From assembly GCF_900105195.1 (NCBI RefSeq), contig NZ_FNRX01000002.1, positions 3,906,001 through 3,970,000 on the forward strand: a stretch of DNA of 64,000 nt. The letters are read 5' to 3'. A program made the position numbers and the translations under genes. Below are positions 34,163-43,763 of this stretch, one piece after another (the stretch's first letter is position 1; each line of letters opens with the position of its first letter). A model generated the notes under the pieces. The model was not told the DNA's origin and made no database searches. It saw nothing but the letters and a program-made list of their open reading frames with translations. This DNA is from Rhodococcus pyridinivorans (GTDB taxonomy: Bacteria > Actinomycetota > Actinomycetes > Mycobacteriales > Mycobacteriaceae).

Positions 34163-35630
34163 AACGCAGGGCGGGATCGTCGACCGGTTCGCGGCGCAGC
34201 CGTCTGCGGTCGAGATAGTAGTTCTGCTCCATCGACCACGGGCCGCCTTCCCCGGATGTGGGGAACACGTCGGCCGAGCGCCGGAGATAGTTCGACGTGA
34301 GGTCCCAGAACGGCCCTCCGCCGACGGCCGGATCGTCGCAGATCGGGGTGACGACGTCGTAGCCCTGGTCGTCCATGTGGTCGAGCAACCGGCACAGATG
34401 ATGGCCGGTGAGGTCGACCTTGAGGGTCCACGACGAGTTGGTGTAGCCGAACGCGAAGGCGAAGTTCGGCACGCCGGTGAGCATCGTCGCCTTGTAGGTG
34501 ACGCATTCGTGCCAGTCGACCGGGACGCCGTCGACGTCGACTTCGATCCTCCCGAACGGCACCAGTTTCAGGCCGGTCGCGGTGACGATGACGTCGGCCT
34601 CGATCTCGCGCCCCGATTCGAGGGCGATCCCCGTGGGCGTGAACCGGGCGATCCGATCGGTGACCACCGACGCCTCGCCGGTGGCGATGGCGTGGAAGAG
34701 GTCACCGTCGGTCGCGACGCACAGGCGCTGATCCCACGGGTCGTAGGACGGGTTGAAGTGCACGTCGACGGGATAGTCGTCGGGCAGCACGCTCGTCATC
34801 CGAAGGCGCAGGAGACGGCGGAAAAGGTTCGGCGCCCGGCGACTCGTCCGGTACATCTCGTGCAGCATCCGGATGCTCAGGGAACGGACGGCGCGGTCGG
34901 CCGCCGCTGTCGGGAGTGCACGTCGCAGCGCGTTGGCGACCTTGTTCTCCTTCGGCCACCCCAGGACGTAGGACGGAGAGCGCTGCAGCATCGTCACGTG
35001 CTCGGCGACGCCGGCCAGGGCGGGAATGAGCGTCACCGCGGTGGCGCCACTGCCGATGACGACGACGCGTTTGCCCGCACAGTCGAGATCTTCGGGCCAG
35101 TGCTGGGGATGGACGATCGTGCCGCGGAAGTCGTCGCTGCCCTCGAACTCCGGGCTGTACCCCTCGTCGTAGTCGTAGTAGCCGGTCGCGGAGAAGAAGA
35201 ACGAGCAGGTCACCGTAAGCATGGTGTCGTCGCTCGTGCGCAGGAGCGTGACCGTCCACCTGCCGGTATCGGACGAGAAGGACGCGCCGACGACGCGGTG
35301 CCCGAGGTGCAGGTAGGGACGGAGTCCGTGTTCGTCCACCGTCTCGTGGAGATAGCCGAGGATCTCGCCGCCTCCGGCGTACGCATGCTTCTTCCGCCAC
35401 GGCTTGAACTCGTACCCGAGGGTGTGGAGGTCGGAGTCGGAGCGCACGCCGGGATATCGGAACAGGTCCCACGTGCCACCGAGCGCGTCACGCGCCTCGA
35501 CGATCGCGAAGCTCGTCCCCGGTCTCTTCATCTTCAGGTGGTAGGCCGTGCCGATGCCGGAGATACCGGCACCGACGATCAGGACATCCACCTCGGCGGG
35601 CACGCTCCCGTCGGGTTCGACTGCGGTCAT
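34059..35630 (-). CDS. flavin-containing monooxygenase, Baeyer-Villiger type (EthA-like)
   Basis: A 523-residue FAD/NADPH monooxygenase. The FAD motif is VLIVGAGISGIGTAYHL, the NADPH motif VVVIGSGATAVTL, and the Baeyer-Villiger fingerprint FxGxxxHxxxWP appears as FRGTIVHPQHWP. The architecture resembles M. tuberculosis EthA, which oxidises ketones and activates thioamides. Start at 35630 (MTAVEPDG) follows GGAG; an upstream in-frame codon at 35693 is less likely. The normal family ending (DDPALRF) is followed by about 35 further residues read antisense to the tetR gene, so the tail may be recent. Confidence 0.88.
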   Translation of the reverse strand: MTAVEPDGSVPAEVDVLIVGAGISGIGTAYHLKMKRPGTSFAIVEARDALGGTWDLFRYPGVRSDSDLHTLGYEFKPWRKKHAYAGGGEILGYLHETVDEHGLRPYLHLGHRVVGASFSSDTGRWTVTLLRTSDDTMLTVTCSFFFSATGYYDYDEGYSPEFEGSDDFRGTIVHPQHWPEDLDCAGKRVVVIGSGATAVTLIPALAGVAEHVTMLQRSPSYVLGWPKENKVANALRRALPTAAADRAVRSLSIRMLHEMYRTSRRAPNLFRRLLRLRMTSVLPDDYPVDVHFNPSYDPWDQRLCVATDGDLFHAIATGEASVVTDRIARFTPTGIALESGREIEADVIVTATGLKLVPFGRIEVDVDGVPVDWHECVTYKATMLTGVPNFAFAFGYTNSSWTLKVDLTGHHLCRLLDHMDDQGYDVVTPICDDPAVGGGPFWDLTSNYLRRSADVFPTSGEGGPWSMEQNYYLDRRRLRREPVDDPALRFTRVAEPAGSSSPAGSREPPPRVPGPRSSLPQGR

Positions 35631-35689
35631 GTTCGCTCGACTCCGTCCTTCGGCGGGGTTCGTTCGATGCGCGGAGCTATCGCGGTCGA

Positions 35690-37438
35690 TCACTCCCGGG
35701 GGATGTCGCCCGGCGTGCGGTCGGCACCTTCGAGCACGTTCACCTCGTGCTTGTCGCTACCCGGACCCACGTGCGCCTCGGCACGCATCCGCTCGACCAT
35801 GTCGGGATAGTGCAGCTCGAAGGCGGGACGCTCCGAGCGGATCCGCGGCAGCTCGTAGAAGTTGTGCCGCGGCGGCGGGCAGGTCGTCGCCCATTCGAGC
35901 GAGTTGCCGTAACCCCACGGGTCGTCGACCGTGACGACCTGGCCGTAGCGGTAGCTCTTGAAGACGTTCCACAGGAACGGCAGCGTCGACGCGCCCACGA
36001 CGAAGGCCCCGATGGTGGAGATGGTGTTCAGGGTGGTGAACCCGTCGGAGGGCAGGTAGTCGGCGTAGCGACGCGGCATGCCCTCGTTACCGAGCCAGTG
36101 CTGCACCAGGAAGGTGGTGTGGAAACCGATGAAGGTCAGCCAGAAGTGCCAGCGGCCGAGCTGCTCGTCCATCATCCTGCCGGTCATCTTCGGGAACCAG
36201 AAGTAGATGCCGGCGTAGGTCGCGAACACGATGGTGCCGAAGAGCACGTAGTGGAAGTGCGCGACCACGAAGTACGAGTCGTGCAGGTGGAAGTCCAGCG
36301 GCGGGCTCGCGAGGATGACACCGGTCAGGCCACCGAAGAGGAAGGTCACGATGAAGCCGACCGCGAACAGCATCGGCGTCTCGAAGGTGATCTGGCCCTT
36401 CCACATCGTGCCGATCCAGTTGAAGAACTTCACGCCCGTCGGGACGGCGATCAGGAAGGTCATGAACGAGAAGTACGGCAGCAGCACGGCGCCGGTGGCG
36501 TACATGTGGTGCGCCCACACCGCGATGGAGAGCGCGGCGATGGCAATGGTCGCGTACACGAGGCCGCTGTATCCGAAGATCGGCTTGCGGGAGAAGACCG
36601 GGAAGATCTCCGAGACGATGCCGAAGAACGGCAGCGCGATGACGTACACCTCGGGGTGACCGAAGAACCAGAACAGGTGCTGGAAGAGCAGCACACCGCC
36701 GGTCGCGGGGTCGTAGATGTTGCCGCCGATCACCCGATCGACGAAGGCACCCATGAAGGCCGCGGCGAGCAGCGGGAAGACGAGGAGCACGAGGATCATC
36801 GTGATGAAGATGTTCCAGGTGAAGATCGGCATTCGGAACATGGTCATGCCGGGCGCGCGCATGCACACCACGGTGGTGATCATGTTGACGCCGCCGAGGA
36901 TGGTACCGAGACCCATGACGATCAGGCCGAGGAACCACAGATTGCCGCCGATCCCCGGCGAATGGATCTCGTCGGCGAGCGGCATGTAGGACGTCCAGCC
37001 GAAATCGGCAGCGCCGCCGGGCGTGATGAATCCGAAGGCGACCGTGAGTGCGCCGAAGAGGAAGAGCCAGTAGCTGAAGGCGTTCAGGCGCGGGAAGGCG
37101 ACGTCGGGGGCACCGATCTGCAGCGGCAGGATGTAGTTCGCGAAACCGAAGACGATCGGCGTCGCATACATCAGCAGCATGATGCCGCCGTGGTTGGTGA
37201 ACAGCTGGTTGTACTGCTCGTTCGACAGGAACTGCAGACCGGGCACCGCCAGCTCCGCGCGCATCAGCAGGGCGAGCACACCACCGAACAGGAAGAACGA
37301 GAACGATGTGAAGATGTACATCAGTCCGAGCTTCTTCGGGTCCGTTGTGGTGATCAGGTCGTAGAGGACCGCGCCCTTGGAGTGATAACGCGGCGGATAC
37401 GGCCGCGTGGGCTTGACGGGAGCGACAACCGCGTTCAT
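35690..37438 (-). CDS. ctaD: cytochrome c oxidase subunit I
   Basis: A 582-residue, 12-helix subunit I of the aa3-type oxidase, the terminal enzyme of aerobic respiration. Heme and copper ligands are visible in [31 protein letters not shown] (CuB His and the cross-linked Tyr), AHHMYATG and [12 protein letters not shown]. The K-channel SFMTFL and D-channel N-terminal residues are present. Preceded by GAGGAGG. No other oxidase subunit gene is adjacent, as is usual for actinobacterial ctaD. The start at 37438 gives the standard N-terminus [11 protein letters not shown]. Confidence 0.95.
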   Translation of the reverse strand: MNAVVAPVKPTRPYPPRYHSKGAVLYDLITTTDPKKLGLMYIFTSFSFFLFGGVLALLMRAELAVPGLQFLSNEQYNQLFTNHGGIMLLMYATPIVFGFANYILPLQIGAPDVAFPRLNAFSYWLFLFGALTVAFGFITPGGAADFGWTSYMPLADEIHSPGIGGNLWFLGLIVMGLGTILGGVNMITTVVCMRAPGMTMFRMPIFTWNIFITMILVLLVFPLLAAAFMGAFVDRVIGGNIYDPATGGVLLFQHLFWFFGHPEVYVIALPFFGIVSEIFPVFSRKPIFGYSGLVYATIAIAALSIAVWAHHMYATGAVLLPYFSFMTFLIAVPTGVKFFNWIGTMWKGQITFETPMLFAVGFIVTFLFGGLTGVILASPPLDFHLHDSYFVVAHFHYVLFGTIVFATYAGIYFWFPKMTGRMMDEQLGRWHFWLTFIGFHTTFLVQHWLGNEGMPRRYADYLPSDGFTTLNTISTIGAFVVGASTLPFLWNVFKSYRYGQVVTVDDPWGYGNSLEWATTCPPPRHNFYELPRIRSERPAFELHYPDMVERMRAEAHVGPGSDKHEVNVLEGADRTPGDIPRE

Positions 37439-37659
37439 CGGGCCTCCTCGAGCCGCCGTGAGGCGGCAACGGTGCGGCGCGGACGGGATCGACGGCGCAC
37501 GGCGATCACCACCCGCGATGCTGCAGGTGAACTCAGAGTAGGCGTTCCACCTCACACGCGCACCGGGTTCGCGGACCGAATTGTGACGCGACGACGAGCG
37601 ACCCGAACGACTCGTGTACGGCGAAGAGAACGTGTTCTCCATATATCCGAGGTAGCCAT

Positions 37660-38366
37660 GGCAGAGACCGTCCAGCAGGCACTCCGTGACCTGTTCGAGA
37701 ACAACACCGCGGCCGTCGTCCACGCGATCGCCGGGGCCGGGCTCGCGGGCTTCCCGCTCGTCGGCCTCAACAACACCCGACGCGGTGAGGGTCTGGCACG
37801 CGACATCCTGCGTGCGGACTGCCAGATCCTGCTGACCGATGCCGAGCACGCCCCTCTGCTGGACGGCCTGGATCTCGGCGACGTCGCCGTCTTCGACGTC
37901 GCGAGCCCCGAGTGGCGGGCGCTCGTCGACGGGGCCTGTCCGCTCGAGCCGTACCGGAAGGTCGGGCCCACCATCCGTTCATGTTGATCTTCACCTCGGG
38001 GACGAGCGACGATCCGAAGCCGGTGATGCTCGCCCACATGATGGTGTTGTTCTCGGGCAGCACGCTCGTCCCGCAGTTCTCGATCACGAGCGACGACGTA
38101 ATCTACCTGTCGATGCCGTTGTTCCACTCCAACGCGATCCTCACCGGGTGGCCTACAAGGACGCGGACGGCTGGATCTACCTCGCCGGTCGCACGGCCGA
38201 CTGGATGCGCGTGGACGGCGAGAACCTCGCCGCCGCCCCTATCATGACCGCGATCGTGCTGCGCGACGAGACGTCGCTCGTACCCGAGGAATTCGAGAAG
38301 GAAGGACCCACAGCGGGCGACGGCGTGCTGTGGGTCCGCGAGAACGAGAAGTACGTCGTGGCCTGA
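37660..38366 (+). pseudogene. acyl-CoA synthetase (FadD-type), multiply deleted
   Basis: Pieces of an AMP-forming acyl-CoA ligase can be read in different frames. The start ([16 protein letters not shown], then [19 protein letters not shown]) is in one frame. The AMP-binding P-loop MLIFTSGTSDDPKPVMLAH is in a second, after a frameshift near 37970. The C-terminal motif DADGWIYLAGRTADWMRVDG is in a third, joined directly after LFHSNAILTG, so about 150 residues are deleted. A further in-frame gap after NLAAAP removes most of the C-terminal lid. The enzyme cannot be functional. Confidence 0.85.
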
Positions 38367-38373
38367 CGTTGAG

Positions 38374-38431
38374 GAGCGCGAAACGGTCTTCGGCGCGGGA
38401 TGTTTCGCGCTCCTATGACCGTTTCGCGCTC
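38374..38431. repeat. 58-bp palindromic repeat, copy E
   Basis: Well-preserved copy: GAGCGCGAAACGGTCTTC at the left and ATGACCGTTTCGCGCTC at the right. An extra TTTCGCGCTC lies in the centre, so the left arm can pair with either. It lies between the decayed acyl-CoA synthetase and the convergent dioxygenase. Confidence 0.85.
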
Positions 38432-38438
38432 TGCTGTG

Positions 38439-39422
38439 TCAGTGCCCGTCGAAGCCGGGCAGTCGCGCCGGCTCCTCGACCACCGAGTACTCGCTCGCGT
38501 CGCCCTGCACGACCCTGCTGCGCGAGCCGTCGACGCCGACGGGGATGTCGCCGGCGAGGGTGATGCGATGCAGGCGGCGGGTGTGGTCGCCGAAGTCGGC
38601 GATGCCGTAGTGCTGCGTGGCGCGGTTGTCCCAGATCGCGACGTCGCCACTCTCCCACGACCAGCGGAACGTGTTCTCCAGCTTCGTGATCCGACTCTGC
38701 AGCAGCTGGAGCAGCGCGGCGGTCTCCGACGGCTCGAGACCGACGAACTCCTTGACGAAGTGACCGAGCAACAGGGTGCGCTCACCCGTCTCGGGATGGA
38801 CCCGCACCACCGGGTGGATCGTTTCGTAGGTGTTGCGGCGGAACTCGTCCTGGTAGCGGCGTCGCTCCTCGGTCAGCGCCGGATCGGAGCTGCCCGCGTC
38901 GAGCTTCTCGGCGTAGTCGTAGAGATTGGTGTGCAGGGCCCACAGGTTGTCGACGAGCGCCTTCAGCGCATCCGGCAACTGCTCGTAGGCCGCGGTCGTG
39001 GAGGCCCACGTCGTCGCACCGCCGTACGGCGGCAGGGTCACCGCCCGCAGGATCGACGCCTTCGGAATGCGGTCGACGAAACTGACGTCGGTGTGCCAGC
39101 TGTTCGCAGCACCCTCGATGGGCAACAGCCGCTTACCCTTCGAGTGGACCGTGGGGTGCGACTGGGTCTGCGTGCCGAGCAGGCCGGCGAAGGCCCACTG
39201 CTCCTCGTCGTCGAGGTGATGCTGGTCGCGGAAGACGATCGCCTTGTGCACGGCGAGTGCGTAGCGGATGGCCTCGACGGTCTCGGACGCCAACGAGCCG
39301 GACAACCGCACCCCGTCGATCCGCGCACCGATGTGCTCCCCCAGCTTGGTGACGACGATGCCCCCGGCGGTGTAGACAGATTCGGCGGTGGTCGTATCGC
39401 GATCGAGTTCGGTGATGGTCAT
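38439..39422 (-). CDS. TauD/AtsK-type 2-oxoglutarate dioxygenase (sulfate-ester dioxygenase, Rv3406-like)
   Basis: A 327-residue Fe(II)/2-oxoglutarate dioxygenase. Iron ligands are His110 and Asp112 (WHTDVSF) and the distal His in [11 protein letters not shown]; the 2-oxoglutarate Arg follows in [10 protein letters not shown]. The block [18 protein letters not shown] is nearly identical to M. tuberculosis Rv3406, which cleaves alkyl sulfate esters to aldehyde and sulfate. So a role in sulfur scavenging is likely. About 20 extra residues precede the family start. Convergent with the pseudogene; three 30-bp repeats lie upstream. Confidence 0.88.
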   Translation of the reverse strand: MTITELDRDTTTAESVYTAGGIVVTKLGEHIGARIDGVRLSGSLASETVEAIRYALAVHKAIVFRDQHHLDDEEQWAFAGLLGTQTQSHPTVHSKGKRLLPIEGAANSWHTDVSFVDRIPKASILRAVTLPPYGGATTWASTTAAYEQLPDALKALVDNLWALHTNLYDYAEKLDAGSSDPALTEERRRYQDEFRRNTYETIHPVVRVHPETGERTLLLGHFVKEFVGLEPSETAALLQLLQSRITKLENTFRWSWESGDVAIWDNRATQHYGIADFGDHTRRLHRITLAGDIPVGVDGSRSRVVQGDASEYSVVEEPARLPGFDGH

Positions 39423-39516
39423 GCGATCTCTCCTTCGATGATCTGAACCTGGCGTTGTCGCTTGCGCCGATTCAGTTCACCGCCATCCGTCGGCAGAGTC
39501 GACGGTTGTGGTCAGC

Positions 39517-39606
39517 GAGATCGAAACGAGCCGAGCTCGCTTACGGGAGATCGAAACGAGCCGAGCTCGCTTACGGGAGATCGAAACGAGCCGAAGCCGC
39601 TATCGG
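39517..39606. repeat. three tandem 30-bp direct repeats
   Basis: Units at 39517-39546 and 39547-39576 are identical (beginning GAGATCGAAACGAGCCGAGC); the unit at 39577-39606 differs at a few positions near its 3' end. They lie between the stop of the gene at 39617 and the promoter side of the sulfate-ester dioxygenase. There are no spacers, so it is not CRISPR. Confidence 0.85.
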
Positions 39607-39616
39607 GAGTGCGTTC

Positions 39617-40342
39617 TCACTCGAGGATCTCGCTCCGCCAGAAGGTGTCGCCGTCGGGGACGGTCTCGTGGTCGTCGAAGAAGGTGACGAGCGCCTGTGC
39701 GGCTGCCGCGGCGTCGGGGAAGCGACGCCCCTCCATCGGTCCCCGGTTGATCTCGAGCGTCCCGGACACCGGATCGACGCGCCCCTGCACGCGGTATCCC
39801 CCGATGTCGGCGACCACCGCGAGCCGTCCGTCGTCGGTGTCGGGTTCGGCGACCGCCGGTGTGGCCGGACGTGCTACGCGGACGGCCGCTGCCGGCACCG
39901 GCGCCGCGTCGTGGTCGGGATCCTTGACCGCGTCGAGACCGAGCAGATCCCAATGATCTTGACCGTGAACGACATTGCTGCGCTGAATCGGGTGACTGCC
40001 GGTCGGTGTCCGGCCGGGGCGGTCGGCGAGCCAGAGCGCGACCTCCTCCTCGATTCCCCCTTCGATGTCGTCCGCGTCCACCACGTAGAACTCCGGTAGC
40101 TCGGGTGCGAGATCGACGAACACCCAGTACGACACGCCCGCACCGTCGGCGGCGGGAACTCCGTCGCGGCGTCGCGCGAGCCACGGATCGCTCGCCGTCG
40201 AGCACACCCGCACCACACGTTCGGATCCGTCCGCGCCCTGTACGCGGACGTCCCGCTGTCCAGGGATCGGCTCGGCCCGGCCGCCTCGCGCCAGAACCTC
40301 GGCCACGAAGGCCGCGACTCCCTGTCGAACGATGTCCCCCAT
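39617..40342 (-). CDS. uncharacterised protein, 241 aa
   Basis: A soluble 241-residue protein, no signal peptide, starting at ATG 40342 which follows AGGAG. The central part has SYWVFVDLAPELPEFYVVDA followed by DDIEGGIEEEVALWL, a block reminiscent of small proteins with a PD-(D/E)xK-like or restriction-associated core, but no catalytic set is visible. A Pro/Ala-rich linker (AAPVPAAAVRVARPATPAVA) separates it from a C-terminal domain with YRVQGRVDPVSGTLEINRGP and FFDDHETV. I do not recognise the family. It is possibly in the same strand group as the ParA locus, but 145 bp separate them. Confidence 0.65.
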   Translation of the reverse strand: MGDIVRQGVAAFVAEVLARGGRAEPIPGQRDVRVQGADGSERVVRVCSTASDPWLARRRDGVPAADGAGVSYWVFVDLAPELPEFYVVDADDIEGGIEEEVALWLADRPGRTPTGSHPIQRSNVVHGQDHWDLLGLDAVKDPDHDAAPVPAAAVRVARPATPAVAEPDTDDGRLAVVADIGGYRVQGRVDPVSGTLEINRGPMEGRRFPDAAAAAQALVTFFDDHETVPDGDTFWRSEILE

Positions 40343-40487
40343 ATCGACTCCTCTTCTCGGTGCGCACATCGAGCAGTGAATCGGGATCGACGCGCGATGT
40401 GCCCACGTCCTGCGCGGTCTCATCGAGACCGGAGGTCTGGTGCGACCATACGTGGCTACGAGCAGAAGAAGAACTGCATGTGACCGA

Positions 40488-41000
40488 TCACCGGAAAGCA
40501 TCACCCTTCGTGGTGAGCGCCTTGACCCGTTCGACGATGCGGTCCTGAAGTTTGGACGGGGTGCGCCAGCGCATCGCGAGTTTGTCGTAGTCCATGGCGT
40601 GCTCGGCGATGATGTCCTTGAGTTGTTCGACCCCGAGGGTCGACAGCCTCTCCCGCAGAGTCGCCTCGCCGCTCTCGCGGAACACCACGAACGGGTCGAA
40701 GGCCCCGGGTGCGCGACGACTGCGACGCGCAGACATTCGGGCCGCGGCCGGGCGCGTAGCAGGAGCGGGAGCAGGGGTCGGGGCGCTTGCGTCCGCGGTA
40801 ACCGAGAGCGCTCCCGCGAGTGCCCTCGCGAACCGCGGCGTGCGCGCCGCCTCATCGGCGATCACCTGGACGAGAGCGACGAGCGCGCCGGCCGTGCCGG
40901 GTGCCGCCTCGTCGAGACGGAGCAACGCCGAACTCGCCTCGCCGATGCGCACCCGCAGACGCGCCTGTGCCATGTCGGTATCGGGGTCGGGATTCGTCAC
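40488..41000 (-). CDS. ParA-coupled accessory protein, unknown family
   Basis: A 170-residue protein with three segments: an alpha-helical N-terminus (ARLRVRIGEASSALLRLDEA), a Pro/Ala/Arg-rich linker, and a conserved C-terminal helical domain (FDPFVVFRESGEATLRERLS, VEQLKDIIAEHAMDYDKLA, then a basic KLQDRIVERVKAL). The start overlaps the parA stop by 4 bp, the classical place for a ParB-like partner. It is not ParB by sequence: no GERR or HTH motif. It may be the cargo or DNA adaptor of this ParA. Confidence 0.75.
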   Translation of the reverse strand: MTNPDPDTDMAQARLRVRIGEASSALLRLDEAAPGTAGALVALVQVIADEAARTPRFARALAGALSVTADASAPTPAPAPATRPAAARMSARRSRRAPGAFDPFVVFRESGEATLRERLSTLGVEQLKDIIAEHAMDYDKLAMRWRTPSKLQDRIVERVKALTTKGDAFR

Positions 41001-41854
41001 AGGTACACCTGCGCATTCATCATGATCGTCTCGGTGAGGATTCGCAGTGCGTCGTACTGGCCGGTGTTGCCGTACTTTCGCTTGAGCGTGCCGTAGGGCA
41101 CGAACTCGGCGGACGCCGCGATCTGATTGGCCTCGGGCACCCAGGCGGGAACGACGCTCGCAATCCGGGGGTCGCGCTGGAGCTGTTCGATGATCGTGCG
41201 GTGCAGATTCGAGGCACTGCGGTACTTCGTGATGACGAGACCGATCTCCCGCACGGTGTGCCCGGTCCGTGTCGCGAATTCCTGGATCTTCGTCTGCAGC
41301 GGCGGAATTCCGTAGGTGGACAGGATGTCGGGAATCGTCGGGATGAGATAGCCGTCGGCGAGACGCAATCCGTTGAGGGTGAGGATCCCGAGATTCGGCG
41401 GGCAGTCGATCAGGATGTAGTCGTACCGGTCGGCGATGGGCCGGACAGCGGAGAGCAGCACCTCGACGGGACGGTGCGAGCCGGGATCGGCGTACTGCTG
41501 GTGGGTGAGCCCCTCCTGGATGTCCATGAGATCCAGCGACGACGCGAGCAGGTCGAGATCACGGACCGCTCGCACGGGCGAGACGTTCTTCTGGACGGCC
41601 TTCTCGATGTCGAACGCGTCGGCGTGGGGCGTGATCGCCTTACGGAAGAGCGTCGCGAGGGTCAGACCGAGTTCGTTCAGTTCCTGCCAGCGCTCCTCCC
41701 CCACCATCATCGTGGTGAGGTTGGTCTGCGGGTCGAGATCGATCATCAGCACCCGCTGCCCGAACTCCGCCGCCATGAACTCGCCCAGAGCGGCCGTCGT
41801 CGTGGTCTTGCCGACGCCACCTTTCAGGTTGATCGTCGCGATTACCCGTGCCAC
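40997..41854 (-). CDS. ParA family ATPase (orphan)
   Basis: A 285-residue ParA/MinD-type ATPase. The deviant Walker A is KGGVGKT (Lys11 signature, Lys16), Walker A' is LMIDLDPQTNLT and the switch motif LIDCPPNLGILT. Such proteins form ATP-dependent dimers on DNA and position plasmids, chromosomes or protein clusters. No parB or parS cluster is seen near, and no replication gene is present, so this is not the chromosomal par locus (normally beside rsmG). It is translationally coupled to the small partner gene downstream. Confidence 0.9.
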   Translation of the reverse strand: MARVIATINLKGGVGKTTTTAALGEFMAAEFGQRVLMIDLDPQTNLTTMMVGEERWQELNELGLTLATLFRKAITPHADAFDIEKAVQKNVSPVRAVRDLDLLASSLDLMDIQEGLTHQQYADPGSHRPVEVLLSAVRPIADRYDYILIDCPPNLGILTLNGLRLADGYLIPTIPDILSTYGIPPLQTKIQEFATRTGHTVREIGLVITKYRSASNLHRTIIEQLQRDPRIASVVPAWVPEANQIAASAEFVPYGTLKRKYGNTGQYDALRILTETIMMNAQVYL

Positions 41855-41949
41855 CCCACACCTCTTCGGGAAAGAAATTCATTACTCGATATCGCGAGCA
41901 AAACTACCCGAAGGCGGACATACGAGGCAGCCGGGTGACAGCTACCGGA

Positions 41950-42408
41950 TCATCGGCCCTTCGACTCGACCGCGAGACGGGGCATGCCGGCGAGTTCGTC
42001 GGGCGTGACGTACGAATCGGAGGTCGCGAAACCGCTCAGGTACAGCGGCGGCTTGCGGTCGGCGACCGCGCGCACGATCTGCCCCTCCGAGACGAAGACG
42101 ATGAGCCCTTCGGCATCGGATCCCGGCATGTTCCGCCAGGTGACTCCGGGGGTGTGCATCACGCGGTTGAGTTCGCTCATCAGCACCGGGACGCGGAAGT
42201 AGTACATCCGGTCCCACGACTCGACACCCGCTGCGGCCGCGACCTCCCCGAGCGTGCGGGACTGTCCGGAGACGAGCACCGATTCGAACTCGGCCTCGAG
42301 TTGCGGGTCGTCGACGACGGACACGCTCGTCGCCCCCGAACAACCCGAAACCCCCAGCACCGCAGCGACAGCCAGCGCGAAACCCGTACGCACGAACCGC
42401 GACGCCAC
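41950..42408 (-). CDS. small exported lipoprotein, unknown family
   Basis: A 152-residue protein with a clear lipoprotein signal: positive N-terminus MASRFVRTG, hydrophobic core and lipobox VSGC (Cys23). The mature part has VESWDRMYYFRVPVLMSELN, GVTWRNMPGSDAEGLIVFV and DRKPPLYLSG. Family not recognised. Probably anchored on the outer face of the cytoplasmic membrane. It stands between ParA and a coiled-coil protein, all on the minus strand. Confidence 0.75.
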   Translation of the reverse strand: MASRFVRTGFALAVAAVLGVSGCSGATSVSVVDDPQLEAEFESVLVSGQSRTLGEVAAAAGVESWDRMYYFRVPVLMSELNRVMHTPGVTWRNMPGSDAEGLIVFVSEGQIVRAVADRKPPLYLSGFATSDSYVTPDELAGMPRLAVESKGR

Positions 42409-42560
42409 CGCACCCCCCTGTGTATCGACCCCCGATAGGACGCGAGGAAGCTACCACCGGTTCGGACGAATACACCAGTGAAGACGGTCACTTTCCACGA
42501 GTTCGGGGATACGACCCGAAACGCAGCCGAATCGATGTGACAGATTACAGTAACTCCGAG

Positions 42561-43763
42561 TTACTCCTTTGCGGTGAGCTCGGCGATGTCCGTCCACAGA
42601 GCACTGCGGAGCGCGACCATCGGTTCGGCTGCGGCGCCGAGCTGGTCGCCGACGAAATCGGTGTTCTCGGCGGACAACTCGCGCGCACCCGATCTGCCGA
42701 TCAGGTCGTCGATCCGCTGGTCGAGACTCGCGGTCCGCTGCGCGATGTGTGTGAGATGCAGATGGCCCTCCGCGCGCGTGAGCAGGTCGCCGATGCGCGC
42801 GAGCGCGGTGACGCGCGCAAGGATCTGGTCCCATACCGGTTCGAGCGCTGCCACCCGGGATTCGAGATCGGACCGCGCCTCGGGCGCCGATCGGATCGCG
42901 GACTGCAACTCGTCGAGCAGGTCGCGCAGGGCGACGGTGTCCACCGCGATCTGGGTGAGCTCCTCGGCGAGATCGAGCTGGGCTCGTTGAACCTCGAAGT
43001 ACTCCGAACGCCACGCCGCCGATGCCTCGACGCGGTCGTACAGGGAACCGGCGAGGAAGAGCAGGGTGTCGTAGCGGTCGACGAAGCGGTCGTCGCCGGA
43101 GGGCACCTCGCGTCCGAGCCGTTCGGCGACGCGACGCCCCGTCTCGGCCAGCGGGGTGCGTTCGGACCAGCGACCCACGCGGTCGACGGCGACACCGAGC
43201 ACCACTCCCCGGGCCTGCTCGACGGGCGTGACGGGCAGGGGCGCCGGGGTGCGTCGCAGTGCAGCGAACAGCGCCTCGCGTTGTTCGATCTCGAGATGCA
43301 GCCCGTCGCGTCGGTCGCGGCGCACGGCGCGGACGCCCTGGGCGTAGTGCAGCGGCGAGTGCACGACGGTCTGTCGCGCCGCCCGGATGCGTTTGCCGAG
43401 CTCATTGGCCCGGTATTCGAGTGCGAGTCGTGCAGCGCCGGGACGCAGGCCGTCGATCCGTGTGCGGAGGCGGGCGTGCTCGTCGGACAGGCGGCGCAGC
43501 TCACCGAATCCGTCGAGGGTGGGCAACCGGCGCCCGACGCGCCGGCGGTTCGCCAGCACAGCACGTGCCGATTCGTCGAGGTAGCCGGCGGCCAGTGCGA
43601 CCGCCGCGGCGTCCGACAGAGGAGCGTGCCCGCCCTCGATACTGCCGGTCTCGCACCACCGGCGGACCTGCCCGGCGATACGTGTCCGCCGGTCCACCGA
43701 CGGGATGTCCCGGCCGGGCGCGTCGTCGCGCCCCGGGAGGTGGGGTCGATCGGCTTCGGACAC
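42561..43763 (-). CDS. large helical protein of unknown function, 400 aa
   Basis: A mainly helical, charge-rich protein. The GTG start at 43763 is preceded by GAGGAGG at good spacing. Long helical stretches include DEHARLRTRIDGLRPGAARL, RSEYFEVQRAQLDLAEELTQ and DLESRVAALEPVWDQILARV, which could form coiled coils. The N-terminal part has CETGSIEGGHAPLSDAAAVA. No transmembrane helix, signal peptide or enzyme motif is seen. I do not recognise the family. Confidence 0.7.
   Translation of the reverse strand: MSEADRPHLPGRDDAPGRDIPSVDRRTRIAGQVRRWCETGSIEGGHAPLSDAAAVALAAGYLDESARAVLANRRRVGRRLPTLDGFGELRRLSDEHARLRTRIDGLRPGAARLALEYRANELGKRIRAARQTVVHSPLHYAQGVRAVRRDRRDGLHLEIEQREALFAALRRTPAPLPVTPVEQARGVVLGVAVDRVGRWSERTPLAETGRRVAERLGREVPSGDDRFVDRYDTLLFLAGSLYDRVEASAAWRSEYFEVQRAQLDLAEELTQIAVDTVALRDLLDELQSAIRSAPEARSDLESRVAALEPVWDQILARVTALARIGDLLTRAEGHLHLTHIAQRTASLDQRIDDLIGRSGARELSAENTDFVGDQLGAAAEPMVALRSALWTDIAELTAKE

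Noticed and set aside
35747..37987. Plus-strand open frame of 746 codons opposite ctaD
   Set aside because: Antisense of cytochrome c oxidase subunit I; its His/Glu-rich composition reflects the reversed membrane-protein codons.
39517..39606. CRISPR-like array
   Set aside because: The three 30-bp repeats are directly adjacent without spacers, and no cas gene is present.
40997..41854. Chromosomal parAB segregation locus
   Set aside because: No parB, rsmG, or parS-like sites are visible, and the partner lacks ParB motifs.
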